DNA of 64,000 bases from the NCBI RefSeq assembly GCF_010723575.1, contig NZ_BLKZ01000001.1, positions 4,030,001 through 4,094,000 on the forward strand, written 5' to 3'. Source of the DNA: Mycobacterium bourgelatii (GTDB lineage Bacteria; Actinomycetota; Actinomycetes; Mycobacteriales; Mycobacteriaceae). A program made the position numbers and the translations under genes. Below are positions 41,994 through 51,606 of this stretch, one piece after another (position 1 is the first letter of the stretch; every line of letters starts with the position of its first letter). The notes under the pieces were generated by a model. That model saw only the letters and a program-made list of their open reading frames with translations, was not told the origin of the DNA and did not search any database.

Positions 41994-44900
41994 ATGACAG
42001 CGGGCGTGGTGTGCGGGTCATGCGGCACCCGGTTGCGAACCAAGGCCAAGTTTTGCGACGAGTGCGGCGCTCCCGTCGCGATTCTCGAGGACTCGGCAAA
42101 GTACAAGCAGGTGACGGTGTTGTTCGCCGATGTGGTGCGCTCGATGGACATCGCGGCCAGGCTGGACATTGAGCGGCTACGCGAGATCATGACCGAGTTG
42201 CTCGAGCGTTCGGCGACGGTGGTGCAACGCTACGGCGGGACCGCCGAATACAACGGCGACGGGGTGATGGCACTGTTCGGCGCCCCAATCGCATTGGAGG
42301 ATCACGCTTATCGCGCCTGTCTGGCGGCGCTCGCCATCCAGGAAGAGGCCGACCGGCTGGCCGCCGAGGTGGCGCGCCGCGATGGAGTGGCGCTGCGGCT
42401 GCGGGTGGGCCTGAATTCGGGCCGGGTCATCGCGGGTGAAATCGGTTCGGGGACACTGGGATATGCCGCGACGGGCACGACCGTCGGTCTAGCACAGCGA
42501 ATGGAATCCGTTGCACCCCCGGGCGCAGTGATGCTGTCCGATTCGACCGCGCGGCTTGTTGAGTACGCTGTGTTGCTGTCCGAATCGGAATCGTTGCGTA
42601 TCAAGGGCTTCGACGAGCCTATATATGCTCGCCGGCTACTGGCGATTCGGCCGCGACGCGGCTTGGTCGATCGCGTCGAGGCAAGCAGAGTCGGTCGCCG
42701 GTGGGAGATGGCTGCTCTCGAGGCAATGGTGGATCGCGCGATCAGTGGTCGCGGTGGTGTGGTGACCGTGGTGGGACCGCCGGGCATCGGCAAAAGCCGA
42801 ACGGCCCGTGAGGTGGCTGCGCTGGCCGCCGCTCGCGACGCGGAGGTGTTCTGGACCTTCTGCGAGTCGCACGCCACCGAGGTGCCCTTTTACGCGGTGA
42901 CGCGACTCCTCCGGGCGAGCATGGGCATGGCTGACCTCACCGGCTCGGCCGCCCGCGGGCGAATCCGGCAACAACTCCCCGATGCCGACCCGGGCGATCT
43001 GGCGCTGCTGGACGATCTGCTCGGCGTCGCCGACCCCGACGTGCCGCTGCCCCAGATCGACCCCGACGCCCGGCGGCGCCGACTGACCGCCTTGATCAAC
43101 ACCGCGTCGCTGGCGCGCACTCGACCGGCGCTCTACGTCCTTGAGGACGCGCACTGGATCGATGCGGTCAGCGAATCGATGCTCGCCGACTTCCTTTCCG
43201 TCGTTTCGCGCGCCCCGTCGATGGTCCTCATCACCGCCCGCCCGGAATATACGGGGCTGCTGGCCCAGGTGCGCGGCGCCCAAACGGTAGACCTTGCCCC
43301 ACTTAGTGATTCGGATATCACCACACTCCTCGCTGAGCTACTCGGCCGGGATCCCTCGGTGAGCGAGCTGGCCGGGATCATTGTCGAGCGCGCCGCCGGA
43401 AATCCGTTTTTCGCCGAGGAGATGGTGCGCGAGCTAGTCCAGCGTGAGGTGCTGACGGGCGAGCGCGGCGCCTACCGTTGCCACGCCGATGCCGCCGACG
43501 TCAGCGTCCCCGCTACGGTGCAGGCCGCCATCGAGGCGCGCATCGACCGACTCGACACCGCCGCCAAGCGCACGTTGACCGCGGCGTCAGTGATCGGAGC
43601 CCGCTTCGACGCCGAACTGCTGGCCGCGCTAGGCATCGACGCTACGGTCGACACGCTGTTGAATGCGGAACTGATCGACCAGGTGCGGTTCACCCCGAGC
43701 GCGGAGTACGCCTTCCGTCACCCCCTGATCCGTGCGGTGGCATACGAATCGCTGCTGAAAACCGATCGCGCCCAATGGCACCGCCGGCTGGCCACCGCCA
43801 TCCAACAACGCGAACCGGACGCGGTGGAAGACAACGCGGCGCTGATCGCCGAACATCTGGCCAGCGCCGGTGAGCTGCACGATGCGTACGGGTGGCACAT
43901 GCGCGCCGCAGCCTCATCAGCAAACCGCGATGTCAACGCCGCCCGGACCAATTGGGAACGTGCACTGCGGGTTGCCGAAAACCTGCCCCCAAACGACTCC
44001 GCCCAACTGGCGATGCGGATCGCGCCGACCACCATGCTATGTGTCACCGATTGGCAGGCACGAGCAACCCGACAAGGCCGCTTCGCGGAGCTGCGCACGT
44101 TGTGCACCGCAGCAGACGACAAAGTTTCGCTGGCCATCGGCATGACCGGGCAGGTAGCAGAGCTTCTGTACGGCGGACGTTCGCAGGGCTCAGGGGCGGC
44201 CTCCGAACAGATGACGCTGCTGGAATCCATCGGCGACCCCAACCTAACCGTGGGTCTGGCCGTGGCAGCGTTCGCCGCCTGGTTCAGCGCCGGTGAGTTC
44301 AGCGAAATCCTGCGATGGTCGCAGCGGGGCATCGACCTGGCGCAGGCTGACCCCACCACGGGCGCAGGGTTCGGGCTGGGATCGCCGCTGGCGGCCACGG
44401 TGGCATGGCGCGGCGTCGCTCGGTGGTGGTTGGGCCACCCCGGATGGCGACAAGACCTCGACAACGCGCTTGCCATGTCACAGGCCAGCCACGACCCGGC
44501 AACCGTCGCCGGCGTCATCGCCTGGACCTACGGCCTAGGCATCCAGTACGGGGTGCTTCGGGTCCATGACGCCGCTCTGCGCGTCATCGCGGACGCGGTA
44601 CAGACCGCAACAGGAGCCAGCAGCGATCTCATTCTGAGCTTGGCTGAATACACACTGAGTGTTGCTTTGCTGAACTCGGATTCCGAGTCCGACCGCCGGC
44701 GCGGGCTGGAGATGATGATGCAGTTCCGCGAAACCTGCCTGAACGAGTGTGTGTTGTTTCTGATCCCGGTCAGCGAGTTGTGGATCGCGCGGGACAAAGC
44801 CATCAGTGGCGACCGCGACAATGCCATACCGATGATGCGTCAAGCCGTCGACGAGCTGCATCGGGCAGGCGGGATCGCGTATTGCGTCTGGGGCACCGGC

Positions 44901-45170
44901 TTGCTCGTTGAGGCGCTGCTGGACCGCGGGGCCGAGGGCGATCTGGCCGCAATCCAGGCCGCGGTCGACCGATTAACGGCCCGCTGGGCCGACGACGGTT
45001 CGGCGATGCGCGAGATTGTACTGCTGCGGCTGCGGACGCTGACCGCCCGAGCGCGAGGCGACGCTGGTGCCTGTCGTGACCTGGCGCGGCGCTATCATGC
45101 GACCGCGGAGTCGCTTGGCTTCGAAGCGCATACCTCTTGGGCCACGATGATGGTCGAAGGCGAGTCATGA
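41994..45170 (+). CDS. Zinc-ribbon/class III cyclase-like/STAND ATPase/TPR protein, paralogue 3
   Basis: A 1,058-residue paralogue. ATG 41994 begins MTAGVVCGSCGTRLRTKAKF, and the zinc ribbon is CGSC/CDEC. The cyclase region has LFADVV, AEYNGDGVMALFGAP (Glu for Lys) and GTTVGLAQRMES (Gly for Asn). The ATPase has GPPGIGKSR and YVLEDAHWIDAVSESML. The C-terminal TPR-like region ends AESLGFEAHTSWATMMVEGE. The start is secured by GATCGGCGG 7 nt upstream. The identical double substitution in all four copies means the active-site change predates the duplications. It is followed after 76 bp by paralogue 4. Confidence 0.9.
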   Translation: MTAGVVCGSCGTRLRTKAKFCDECGAPVAILEDSAKYKQVTVLFADVVRSMDIAARLDIERLREIMTELLERSATVVQRYGGTAEYNGDGVMALFGAPIALEDHAYRACLAALAIQEEADRLAAEVARRDGVALRLRVGLNSGRVIAGEIGSGTLGYAATGTTVGLAQRMESVAPPGAVMLSDSTARLVEYAVLLSESESLRIKGFDEPIYARRLLAIRPRRGLVDRVEASRVGRRWEMAALEAMVDRAISGRGGVVTVVGPPGIGKSRTAREVAALAAARDAEVFWTFCESHATEVPFYAVTRLLRASMGMADLTGSAARGRIRQQLPDADPGDLALLDDLLGVADPDVPLPQIDPDARRRRLTALINTASLARTRPALYVLEDAHWIDAVSESMLADFLSVVSRAPSMVLITARPEYTGLLAQVRGAQTVDLAPLSDSDITTLLAELLGRDPSVSELAGIIVERAAGNPFFAEEMVRELVQREVLTGERGAYRCHADAADVSVPATVQAAIEARIDRLDTAAKRTLTAASVIGARFDAELLAALGIDATVDTLLNAELIDQVRFTPSAEYAFRHPLIRAVAYESLLKTDRAQWHRRLATAIQQREPDAVEDNAALIAEHLASAGELHDAYGWHMRAAASSANRDVNAARTNWERALRVAENLPPNDSAQLAMRIAPTTMLCVTDWQARATRQGRFAELRTLCTAADDKVSLAIGMTGQVAELLYGGRSQGSGAASEQMTLLESIGDPNLTVGLAVAAFAAWFSAGEFSEILRWSQRGIDLAQADPTTGAGFGLGSPLAATVAWRGVARWWLGHPGWRQDLDNALAMSQASHDPATVAGVIAWTYGLGIQYGVLRVHDAALRVIADAVQTATGASSDLILSLAEYTLSVALLNSDSESDRRRGLEMMMQFRETCLNECVLFLIPVSELWIARDKAISGDRDNAIPMMRQAVDELHRAGGIAYCVWGTGLLVEALLDRGAEGDLAAIQAAVDRLTARWADDGSAMREIVLLRLRTLTARARGDAGACRDLARRYHATAESLGFEAHTSWATMMVEGES

Positions 45171-45196
45171 GCGTTTTCCACTACTCATGCAAGTCG

Positions 45197-45239
45197 TATC
45201 CTTTACCCCGTTGGGGCGGTTGTGGCCTCGGATCGGCGG
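45197..45239 (+). promoter_or_regulatory. Promoter -10 and conserved box of cyclase/ATPase paralogue 4
   Basis: TATCCT at 45197-45202 fits TANNNT and would give a leader of about 38 nt. GATCGGCGG (45231-45239) lies 7 nt before ATG 45247. The box and its spacing match the other three paralogues. Confidence 0.5.
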
Positions 45240-45246
45240 TGCTGGG

Positions 45247-48200
45247 ATGACGGCGGGCGTGGCGTGCGGGTCATGCGGCACCGGGCTGCGCGACGACGCC
45301 AGATTCTGCGACAAGTGTGGTGCCCCGGTTGGGGTTTCGGGTGAGGCGGCGCAGTACAAGCAGGTGACGGTGCTGTTCGCCGATGTGGTGCGCTCGATGG
45401 ACATCGCCGCCAGGCTGGACATTGAGCGCCTGCGCGAAATCATGACCGAGCTGCTGGAGCGGTCGGCGACGGTGGTGCAACGCTACGGCGGAACCTCGGA
45501 GTACAACGGCGACGGGGTGATGGCACTGTTCGGCGCCCCAATCGCACTGGAAGACCACGCCTTCCGCGCATGTCTGGCCGCGCTGGCAATTCAGGAGGAA
45601 GCCGAGCGACTCGCGATAGAGGTGGCAGGTCGCGATGGGGTGGCGTTGCGGCTGCGGGTGGGACTGAATTCGGGCCGGGTTATCGCCGGTGAGATCGGTT
45701 CGGGGACATTGGGATACGCCGCAACCGGTGAGGCGGTCGGCTTTGCTCAACGGATCGAATCGGCGGCTCCGCCGGGCGGGGTGCTGCTGTCGGAATCGAC
45801 CGCGCGGCTCGTCGAGGAGGCCATGTTGCTGTCCGAACCGGAATCGGTACCTATCAAGGGATTCGACAAACCAGCACAGGCGCGCCGGCTGCTGGCGATC
45901 CGACCACGGAAGGGGCTGGTCGACCGCGTCGAAGCAGCACTGGTCGGTCGCCGTTGGGAGATGGCGGCGCTCGAAGCCATGATGGACCGCGCGCTTGACG
46001 GGCGGGGCGGCATCGTCACGGTGGTAGGACCACCGGGCATCGGCAAAAGCCGGGTGGCCCGTGAAGTTGCGAAGTCGGCGGCCGCTCTCGGGGCCGAGGT
46101 GTATTGGGCCTTTTGCGAAGCGCACGCCGGTGACATCTCCTTTGGGGTGGTGGCGCGGCTGCTGCGCTCCGCCATCGGCGTGGCTGATCTGGATGACCAA
46201 GCCGCCCGCGCGCGCGTGCGACAACAGCTCCCCGGTGCCGACCCGCAAGACCTGCTGTTGCTAGAGGATCTGCTCGGCGTCGCCGACCCTGAGACGCCGC
46301 TGCCCACGATCGACCCGCAAGCTCGGCGCCGCCGGTTGAGCGCCTTGGTCAATACCGCGTCGCTGGCACGCGCCCAACCGGCGCTCTATCTCATCGAGGA
46401 CGCCCACTGGATCGACGCCGTCAGCGAATCGATGCTGGTCGACTTTCTTTCCGTCATTGCGCGCACTCCGTCGATGGTGCTGATCACCACCCGACCCGAA
46501 TACCACGGAGCGCTCACCCGAGTGCCCGGTACTCAGACGATCGCGCTTGCACCACTGGGTGATCCGGATATCGCTGCCCTGCTCGCCGAGCTGCTTGGCG
46601 CCGACCCCTCGGTCAGCGAGCTAGCGGCGATCATCACCAAGCGAGCCGCGGGCAACCCGTTTTTCGCCGAGGAGATGGTGCGCGAGTTGATGCAACGCGG
46701 AGTGCTTAACGGTGCGCGCGGTCGCTATGTCTGCTATGCCGATGTCGCCGAGTTGAGCGTGCCCGCCACGGTGCAGGCCGCCATCGAGGCGCGCATCGAC
46801 CGGCTGGACGCCGCGGCCAAACGCACGTTGACGGCAGCCTCGATAGTCGGTTCGCGCTTCGAAGCCGATCTCCTAATCGCGCTGGGCGTTGATCCGGTGG
46901 TCAACGACCTGCTGGCCGCGGAACTGATCGATCAGGTCCGGTTCCTGCCGAGCGCGGAGTACGTCTTTCACCACCCGCTGATCCGGTCGGTGGCCTACGA
47001 ATCACAGTTGAAATCCGATCGCGCGCACTGGCACCGGCGCCTGGCCGCCGCGATCCAAGAACGCGAGCCCGAGTCGGTGGAGGAAAACGCAGCGCTGATC
47101 GCGGAACATCTCGAGTCAGCTGGCGATTTGGTTGCAGCATACGGCTGGCACATGCGCGCGGCCACATGGTCAACCCACCGCGATCTCGACGCTGCCCGGC
47201 TTAGTTGGGAGCGGGCACGCCGTATCGCCGACACACTACCCGCCGACGAACCGGGTCAGCTGTCGATGCGCATCGCCCCCCGCACCATGCTGTGTGCCAC
47301 CGAGTGGCAGGGCCGAGCTATCCAGGACAGCCGGAGCCGCTACGCCGAACTGCGCGAGTTGTGCGACGCGAGCGGGGACAAGGTTTCGCTGGCGGTCGGC
47401 ATGACCGGTGTTATTACCGAGCTCTTCTACACCGGGCGCTCCCGCGAGGGGTCGCGGCTGGTATCCGAGCAGATGGCTCTGATCGAATCGATCGGGGACC
47501 CCAACTTGACGGCCGGGATGGCGTTCGTGGGTATCGCGAACTGCGCCGATACTGGCGAATTCGACAAGACGTTGCGGTTGGCGCAGACCGTCGTCGACCT
47601 GGCCGCCGGTGATCCCACAATGGGAGCCGGATTCGGTCTCGGATCGCCGCTGGCGGTCGCGTTGGCTTGGCGCGGCATCGCGAGCTATTGGGTGGGCCGC
47701 CCCGGGTGGCGACAAGACCTCCAGGACGCCGCCGCTATGGCCCGGAACAGCGACCCGGCAACCTTCGTGACTGTCACCTCCTGGGTCCGCGGCTGGCCGA
47801 TTCATGACGGAGCCCTTCGCGCCGATGCGTCAGCGCTGCACGCTATCGAGGCGGCGGTGCAGACCGCCGAAAGGGCCGGCAACGACACCGCGCTGAGCGT
47901 GGCCACATACGGATTGGGAGGGGTGCTGCTGACTCGCGGGGCCGCGGCCGACCGGCACCGCGGGCTGGAGCTGCTTTCCCAGGCCCGCGATATCTGGCAG
48001 CGCAAGCAGGTCGGTCTTCAGATGATGCAAATCGTCGAATCCTGGGCCGCCCGAGAGGAGGCCCGGCAAGGCGACCGCGACGCGGCCATAGTGGTGATGC
48101 GCAAAGCCGTCGATGAGCTGCACCAGGCTGAACGGCTCAGTCATGCCGTTACGACCACCGGCATGCTCGTGGAAACGCTACTCGAGCGTGGCGCCGAGGG

Positions 48201-48429
48201 TGACCTGAACGAAGCCCAAGAGGCGATCGACCGGTTGACGAAACTGCGGGCCGACCAAGTAACAGCGATGCGCGAGATCACGTTGCTGCGCCTGCGCGCC
48301 CTGCTCGCCCGAGCCAACGGCGACGGAGACGCCTTCCGTGACTTGGCAATCCGCTATCGCACGATGGCCGAATCGCTTGGTTTTGAAGGACATGTCGACT
48401 GGGCCACGGCGATGATAGAACGCCGGTAA
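45247..48429 (+). CDS. Zinc-ribbon/class III cyclase-like/STAND ATPase/TPR protein, paralogue 4
   Basis: A 1,060-residue paralogue, most like paralogue 3 at the N-terminus (MTAGVACGSCGTGLRDDARF). Zinc-ribbon Cys are CGSC/CDKC. The cyclase fold keeps FADVV and NGDG; the Lys position is Glu (SEYNGDG) and the Asn position is Gly (GEAVGFAQRIES). Walker A GPPGIGKSR and Walker B YLIEDAHW are intact. A TPR-like half ends MAESLGFEGHVDWATAMIER. An in-frame start at 45187 is rejected because the conserved GATCGGCGG box lies between it and ATG 45247. Immediately after the stop codon lies the remnant of a fifth copy. Confidence 0.9.
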   Translation: MTAGVACGSCGTGLRDDARFCDKCGAPVGVSGEAAQYKQVTVLFADVVRSMDIAARLDIERLREIMTELLERSATVVQRYGGTSEYNGDGVMALFGAPIALEDHAFRACLAALAIQEEAERLAIEVAGRDGVALRLRVGLNSGRVIAGEIGSGTLGYAATGEAVGFAQRIESAAPPGGVLLSESTARLVEEAMLLSEPESVPIKGFDKPAQARRLLAIRPRKGLVDRVEAALVGRRWEMAALEAMMDRALDGRGGIVTVVGPPGIGKSRVAREVAKSAAALGAEVYWAFCEAHAGDISFGVVARLLRSAIGVADLDDQAARARVRQQLPGADPQDLLLLEDLLGVADPETPLPTIDPQARRRRLSALVNTASLARAQPALYLIEDAHWIDAVSESMLVDFLSVIARTPSMVLITTRPEYHGALTRVPGTQTIALAPLGDPDIAALLAELLGADPSVSELAAIITKRAAGNPFFAEEMVRELMQRGVLNGARGRYVCYADVAELSVPATVQAAIEARIDRLDAAAKRTLTAASIVGSRFEADLLIALGVDPVVNDLLAAELIDQVRFLPSAEYVFHHPLIRSVAYESQLKSDRAHWHRRLAAAIQEREPESVEENAALIAEHLESAGDLVAAYGWHMRAATWSTHRDLDAARLSWERARRIADTLPADEPGQLSMRIAPRTMLCATEWQGRAIQDSRSRYAELRELCDASGDKVSLAVGMTGVITELFYTGRSREGSRLVSEQMALIESIGDPNLTAGMAFVGIANCADTGEFDKTLRLAQTVVDLAAGDPTMGAGFGLGSPLAVALAWRGIASYWVGRPGWRQDLQDAAAMARNSDPATFVTVTSWVRGWPIHDGALRADASALHAIEAAVQTAERAGNDTALSVATYGLGGVLLTRGAAADRHRGLELLSQARDIWQRKQVGLQMMQIVESWAAREEARQGDRDAAIVVMRKAVDELHQAERLSHAVTTTGMLVETLLERGAEGDLNEAQEAIDRLTKLRADQVTAMREITLLRLRALLARANGDGDAFRDLAIRYRTMAESLGFEGHVDWATAMIERR

Positions 48430-48433
48430 TCAA

Positions 48434-48541
48434 ACGGCGGCGGGTGTGACGTGCGGGCGATCCCACTCTGCGCACCCTCGCGCGATGGCCGAATCGCATG
48501 CCTGTGAGGGACATATCGATTGGGTGCGAGCGCTGGCCTGA
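48434..48541 (+). pseudogene. Remnant of a fifth cyclase/ATPase paralogue with nearly all the gene deleted
   Basis: Right after paralogue 4, bases 48434-48457 match 20 of 24 bases of its first eight codons (start ATG changed to ACG). Bases 48485-48541 read MAESHACEGHIDWVRALA and stop, against MAESLGFEGHVDWATAMIE at the end of paralogue 4; the first 15 bases of that block (CGATGGCCGAATCGC) are identical. About 27 bp join the two ends. The simplest history is a fifth tandem copy collapsed by an internal deletion of about 3 kb. It cannot make a functional product. Confidence 0.75.
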
Positions 48542-48595
48542 GGACTACGTACTGCCGCCCGAAGGCGGCGCCGCGATGTCACGGCCCTGCCTGGG

Positions 48596-51322
48596 TTACA
48601 ACGGACCAAGCAGGACATGTTCGGCGGCGTCTACGCCGAGGCTACGCGGGTCGACGGATCCCGACCCGGGTTCCATCCAGTAGCGCTTGCGTTGAAAGGC
48701 GTAGGTGGGCAGGCCGACGCGGCGCGCACCGGTGCCGTAGAACATGGCCATCCAGTCGGGTGTCCGGCCGTGGACGTGCGCCTCGGCAGCCGACAGCAAG
48801 AACCGCCGCATACCGCCTTCGCCGCGCCGGAGCGTGCCGAGCACGCGGTGGCCGTCGCCGTAATCCTCTACCGCTTCCTGCATACCGGCTATCAGTACCG
48901 GGTGCGGACTCGACTCGATGAACGTGCCGTAGCCTTGTTCACACGACCATCGGACCGCCTGCTCGAACAGCACCGGTTGCCGCAAATTGGCGAACCAGTA
49001 GTCGCCGTCGAGGACGTCGGTGTCGAGTCCGGCACCGGTGACTGACGAAATGAAGGTGATGTCGCTGCGTCGGGGCCGCAGCCGGGAAAGGTCCTGGCGC
49101 AACGACTCCCGCAAGTCATCAACGTGCGCGGAATGCGAAGCGTAGTCGACGGGAACGCGACTGGCCGGCACCCCGTCGTGGCCGCACGCGATCATTAACT
49201 CGTCCAGCGATGCCGCGTCTCCGGTAACAACGGTCGAACGCGGACCGTTGAGCGCGGCGATCGCAATCGACTGGGCCCAGGGTTCGATCAACTTGTGGAC
49301 GCGCTCCGGGGAGCACGCAATGGAAACCATGCCACCGGTTCCCGCGATCGTGCTGACGGCCTTGCTGCGCAATGTGATTACCTTCGCTGCGTCTCGCAGC
49401 GACAAGACACCAGCGACGTAGGCCGCCGCGATCTCACCTTGCGAATGACCGAGTACGGCGTCGGGGTGGATACCGAGCGCACGCCATTGTGCGGCCAGCG
49501 AAACCATCACGGCGAACAGCACGGGCTGCACCACATCGACCCGGTCCGGAGCCGAACCACTGCGCACCGTCTCGAGCAGCGACCAGTCGACAAACTCGGC
49601 GAAAGCGGCGTCGCAGAGCCGCATTTGATTGGCGAACGCGGGCGCATGTTGGAGGAGTTCGACCGCCATCCCGGGCCACTGCGATCCATGACCGGGAAAC
49701 ACGAATACGGTTTTGTCGGGGGCAGCGCCCCTTCCTGACACCGTATTCGGTGCAGGCGCTCCGGCAGATATCGCGGCCAATCCAGCCAACAGCTCGTCGC
49801 GTCCGGATCCGACGGCCACGGCCCGGTGATCGAACAGCGCCCGGGTGGTAAGCAGCGAGAACGCCACATCCTGCGGATCCAGTTCGGTGTGTTCCTCGAC
49901 GTATTGGTGTAATCGGGCCGCCTGTTCGGCTAGCGCCGTCGGCGATTTCGCGGACAGCACCCAGGGTGTCATCGTGGCGGTCGCCCGAGCTGCCCTCGGG
50001 ACCAACGGCTCTCGCGGAGCTTGCTCGAGAACCACGTGGGCATTTGTTCCGCTGATGCCGAACGACGACACCCCGGCACGCCGCGGTCGACTAGACCGCT
50101 CGCCCGGTCCCGGCCAGGGGCGTGCTTCGGCGACCACCTCGATGGTCCTGGACGACCAATTCACATGGGGCGTAGGTGCGTCGAAATGCAATGTGGCAGG
50201 CACCAACCCGTGTCGGATCGACTGCACGACCTTGATAACTCCGGCGATGCCAGCCGCCCATTGGGTGTGGCCGATGTTCGACTTGACGGAGCCGACCAAC
50301 AGTGGGCGCGCCTCCGAATGGGCTTTTCCGTACGTCGCGAGCAGAGCGTGCGCTTCGATGTGATCGCCGATTCTGGTGCCCGTACCGTGCGCCTCGACCA
50401 CATCCACGTCCCCCGCGTTTAACCTCGCATCCGACAGCGCCCGCCGAATCACTCGCTGCTGCGCGGAACCCTTTGGGGCAGAGAGGACGTCGGTGGCTCC
50501 GTCCTGCCCAACGGCGCTGCCGCGGATCAACGCAAGTACCGGGTAGCCGCAGTTGCGCGCGTGCGACAAGGTAGCCAGCACCAGGACACCGGCGCCTTCG
50601 GCGACGCCAAAACCGTCCGCCGCCGCAGCGAACGGCTTTGATTTACCGTCTGCGGACAGCGCACCCTGCCGACCGAGGCCGATGTACACGCTGGGCGAGC
50701 ACACCACGGTTACCCCGCCCGCGAGCGCCAAGTCACATTCACTCGAACGCAGCGACCGCACGGCCAGATGCACCGAAACCAGCGATGACGAGCAGCCCGT
50801 GTCTATCGTCATCGCCGGACCCTGCAACCCAAAGGTGGAGGACAGTCGACCGGAAGCGGCGCAGGTGGCAGTACCCGTCGCCAGATGGCCGGCATATCCC
50901 TCAGTTTCTTCGTAGACGCGCGGACCGTACTCCTGAGCGCTAGCACCGATATAGACCCCGGTGTTGCTGCCCTGCAACGAATTGGGGTCGATCATTGCCC
51001 TTTCCAGTGCCTCCCAAGTCACCTCGAGAAGCAGCCGCTGCTGGGGGTCCATCGCATCTGCCTCACGGGGGCTGACGCCAAAGAACGCTGGGTCGAAATC
51101 ACAGACGTCCTCGATAAACCCTCCCCCGCGGACGTGTGTGGCCCGCGGCGCGGTGGGGTCAGGCCCGAACAGTGTCTCAAGGTTCCAACCCCGGTCGGTA
51201 GGAAACTCCGAGATGGCGTCGCGCCCCTCGGACAGCAACTGCCACAGATCATCTGGGGACTTGACACCGCCCGGGAAGCGGCACCCCATCCCCAAGATCG
51301 CGACCGGCTCGTTAGCGCCCAT
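48596..51322 (-). CDS. Type I polyketide synthase module truncated after KS-AT
   Basis: A 908-residue protein. The ketosynthase (about 5-430) has DTGCSSSLV with active-site Cys177, EAHGTGT and GSVKSNIGHTQ; the residue before Cys is Gly instead of the usual Ala. The acyltransferase (about 540-840) has GHSQGE with nucleophile Ser627. Its YASH motif predicts methylmalonyl-CoA rather than malonyl-CoA. After the post-AT linker (LPTYAFQRKRYW) the chain reaches AEHVLLGPL, where a dehydratase domain normally begins, and stops with TAA. DH, ER, KR and ACP domains are missing, so it cannot act as a complete module unless a partner supplies them. The stop lies 55 bp from the fifth-paralogue remnant, consistent with a deletion or rearrangement. 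Confidence 0.9.
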   Translation of the reverse strand: MGANEPVAILGMGCRFPGGVKSPDDLWQLLSEGRDAISEFPTDRGWNLETLFGPDPTAPRATHVRGGGFIEDVCDFDPAFFGVSPREADAMDPQQRLLLEVTWEALERAMIDPNSLQGSNTGVYIGASAQEYGPRVYEETEGYAGHLATGTATCAASGRLSSTFGLQGPAMTIDTGCSSSLVSVHLAVRSLRSSECDLALAGGVTVVCSPSVYIGLGRQGALSADGKSKPFAAAADGFGVAEGAGVLVLATLSHARNCGYPVLALIRGSAVGQDGATDVLSAPKGSAQQRVIRRALSDARLNAGDVDVVEAHGTGTRIGDHIEAHALLATYGKAHSEARPLLVGSVKSNIGHTQWAAGIAGVIKVVQSIRHGLVPATLHFDAPTPHVNWSSRTIEVVAEARPWPGPGERSSRPRRAGVSSFGISGTNAHVVLEQAPREPLVPRAARATATMTPWVLSAKSPTALAEQAARLHQYVEEHTELDPQDVAFSLLTTRALFDHRAVAVGSGRDELLAGLAAISAGAPAPNTVSGRGAAPDKTVFVFPGHGSQWPGMAVELLQHAPAFANQMRLCDAAFAEFVDWSLLETVRSGSAPDRVDVVQPVLFAVMVSLAAQWRALGIHPDAVLGHSQGEIAAAYVAGVLSLRDAAKVITLRSKAVSTIAGTGGMVSIACSPERVHKLIEPWAQSIAIAALNGPRSTVVTGDAASLDELMIACGHDGVPASRVPVDYASHSAHVDDLRESLRQDLSRLRPRRSDITFISSVTGAGLDTDVLDGDYWFANLRQPVLFEQAVRWSCEQGYGTFIESSPHPVLIAGMQEAVEDYGDGHRVLGTLRRGEGGMRRFLLSAAEAHVHGRTPDWMAMFYGTGARRVGLPTYAFQRKRYWMEPGSGSVDPRSLGVDAAEHVLLGPL

Positions 51323-51606
51323 TCTTCACCGGACTGTCGTCAGGAGTGTGATCGGAGGTCACGGACTTTTCGGTCCGCCAACGGATCCTCGCCGTACTGC
51401 TGTTCGAAGGTACGCACCTGTGTGTCGTGCTGCCGGCCGCCGGCGCATGGCGCGGCCCGGCCGTCCAGCGCAACCGACGAAATCAGACTCGTCATCGTCG
51501 TTCCCCGATCTATTTCCCTCGCAAGGGGATCGTCGCTCGGGTACGACGTGACGGGCGCAGTAGCGGGCTACTGCAATCTCACGGGTTGCGCGAAATTACT
51601 ACCCAA
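51323..51606. other. Non-coding gap between the LuxR regulator and the PKS
   Basis: No supported gene was found in these 284 bp. All open frames are short, and those extending in from either side are antisense shadows. No clear hairpin or -10 hexamer close to the PKS start was found. It presumably holds the PKS promoter. Confidence 0.5.
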
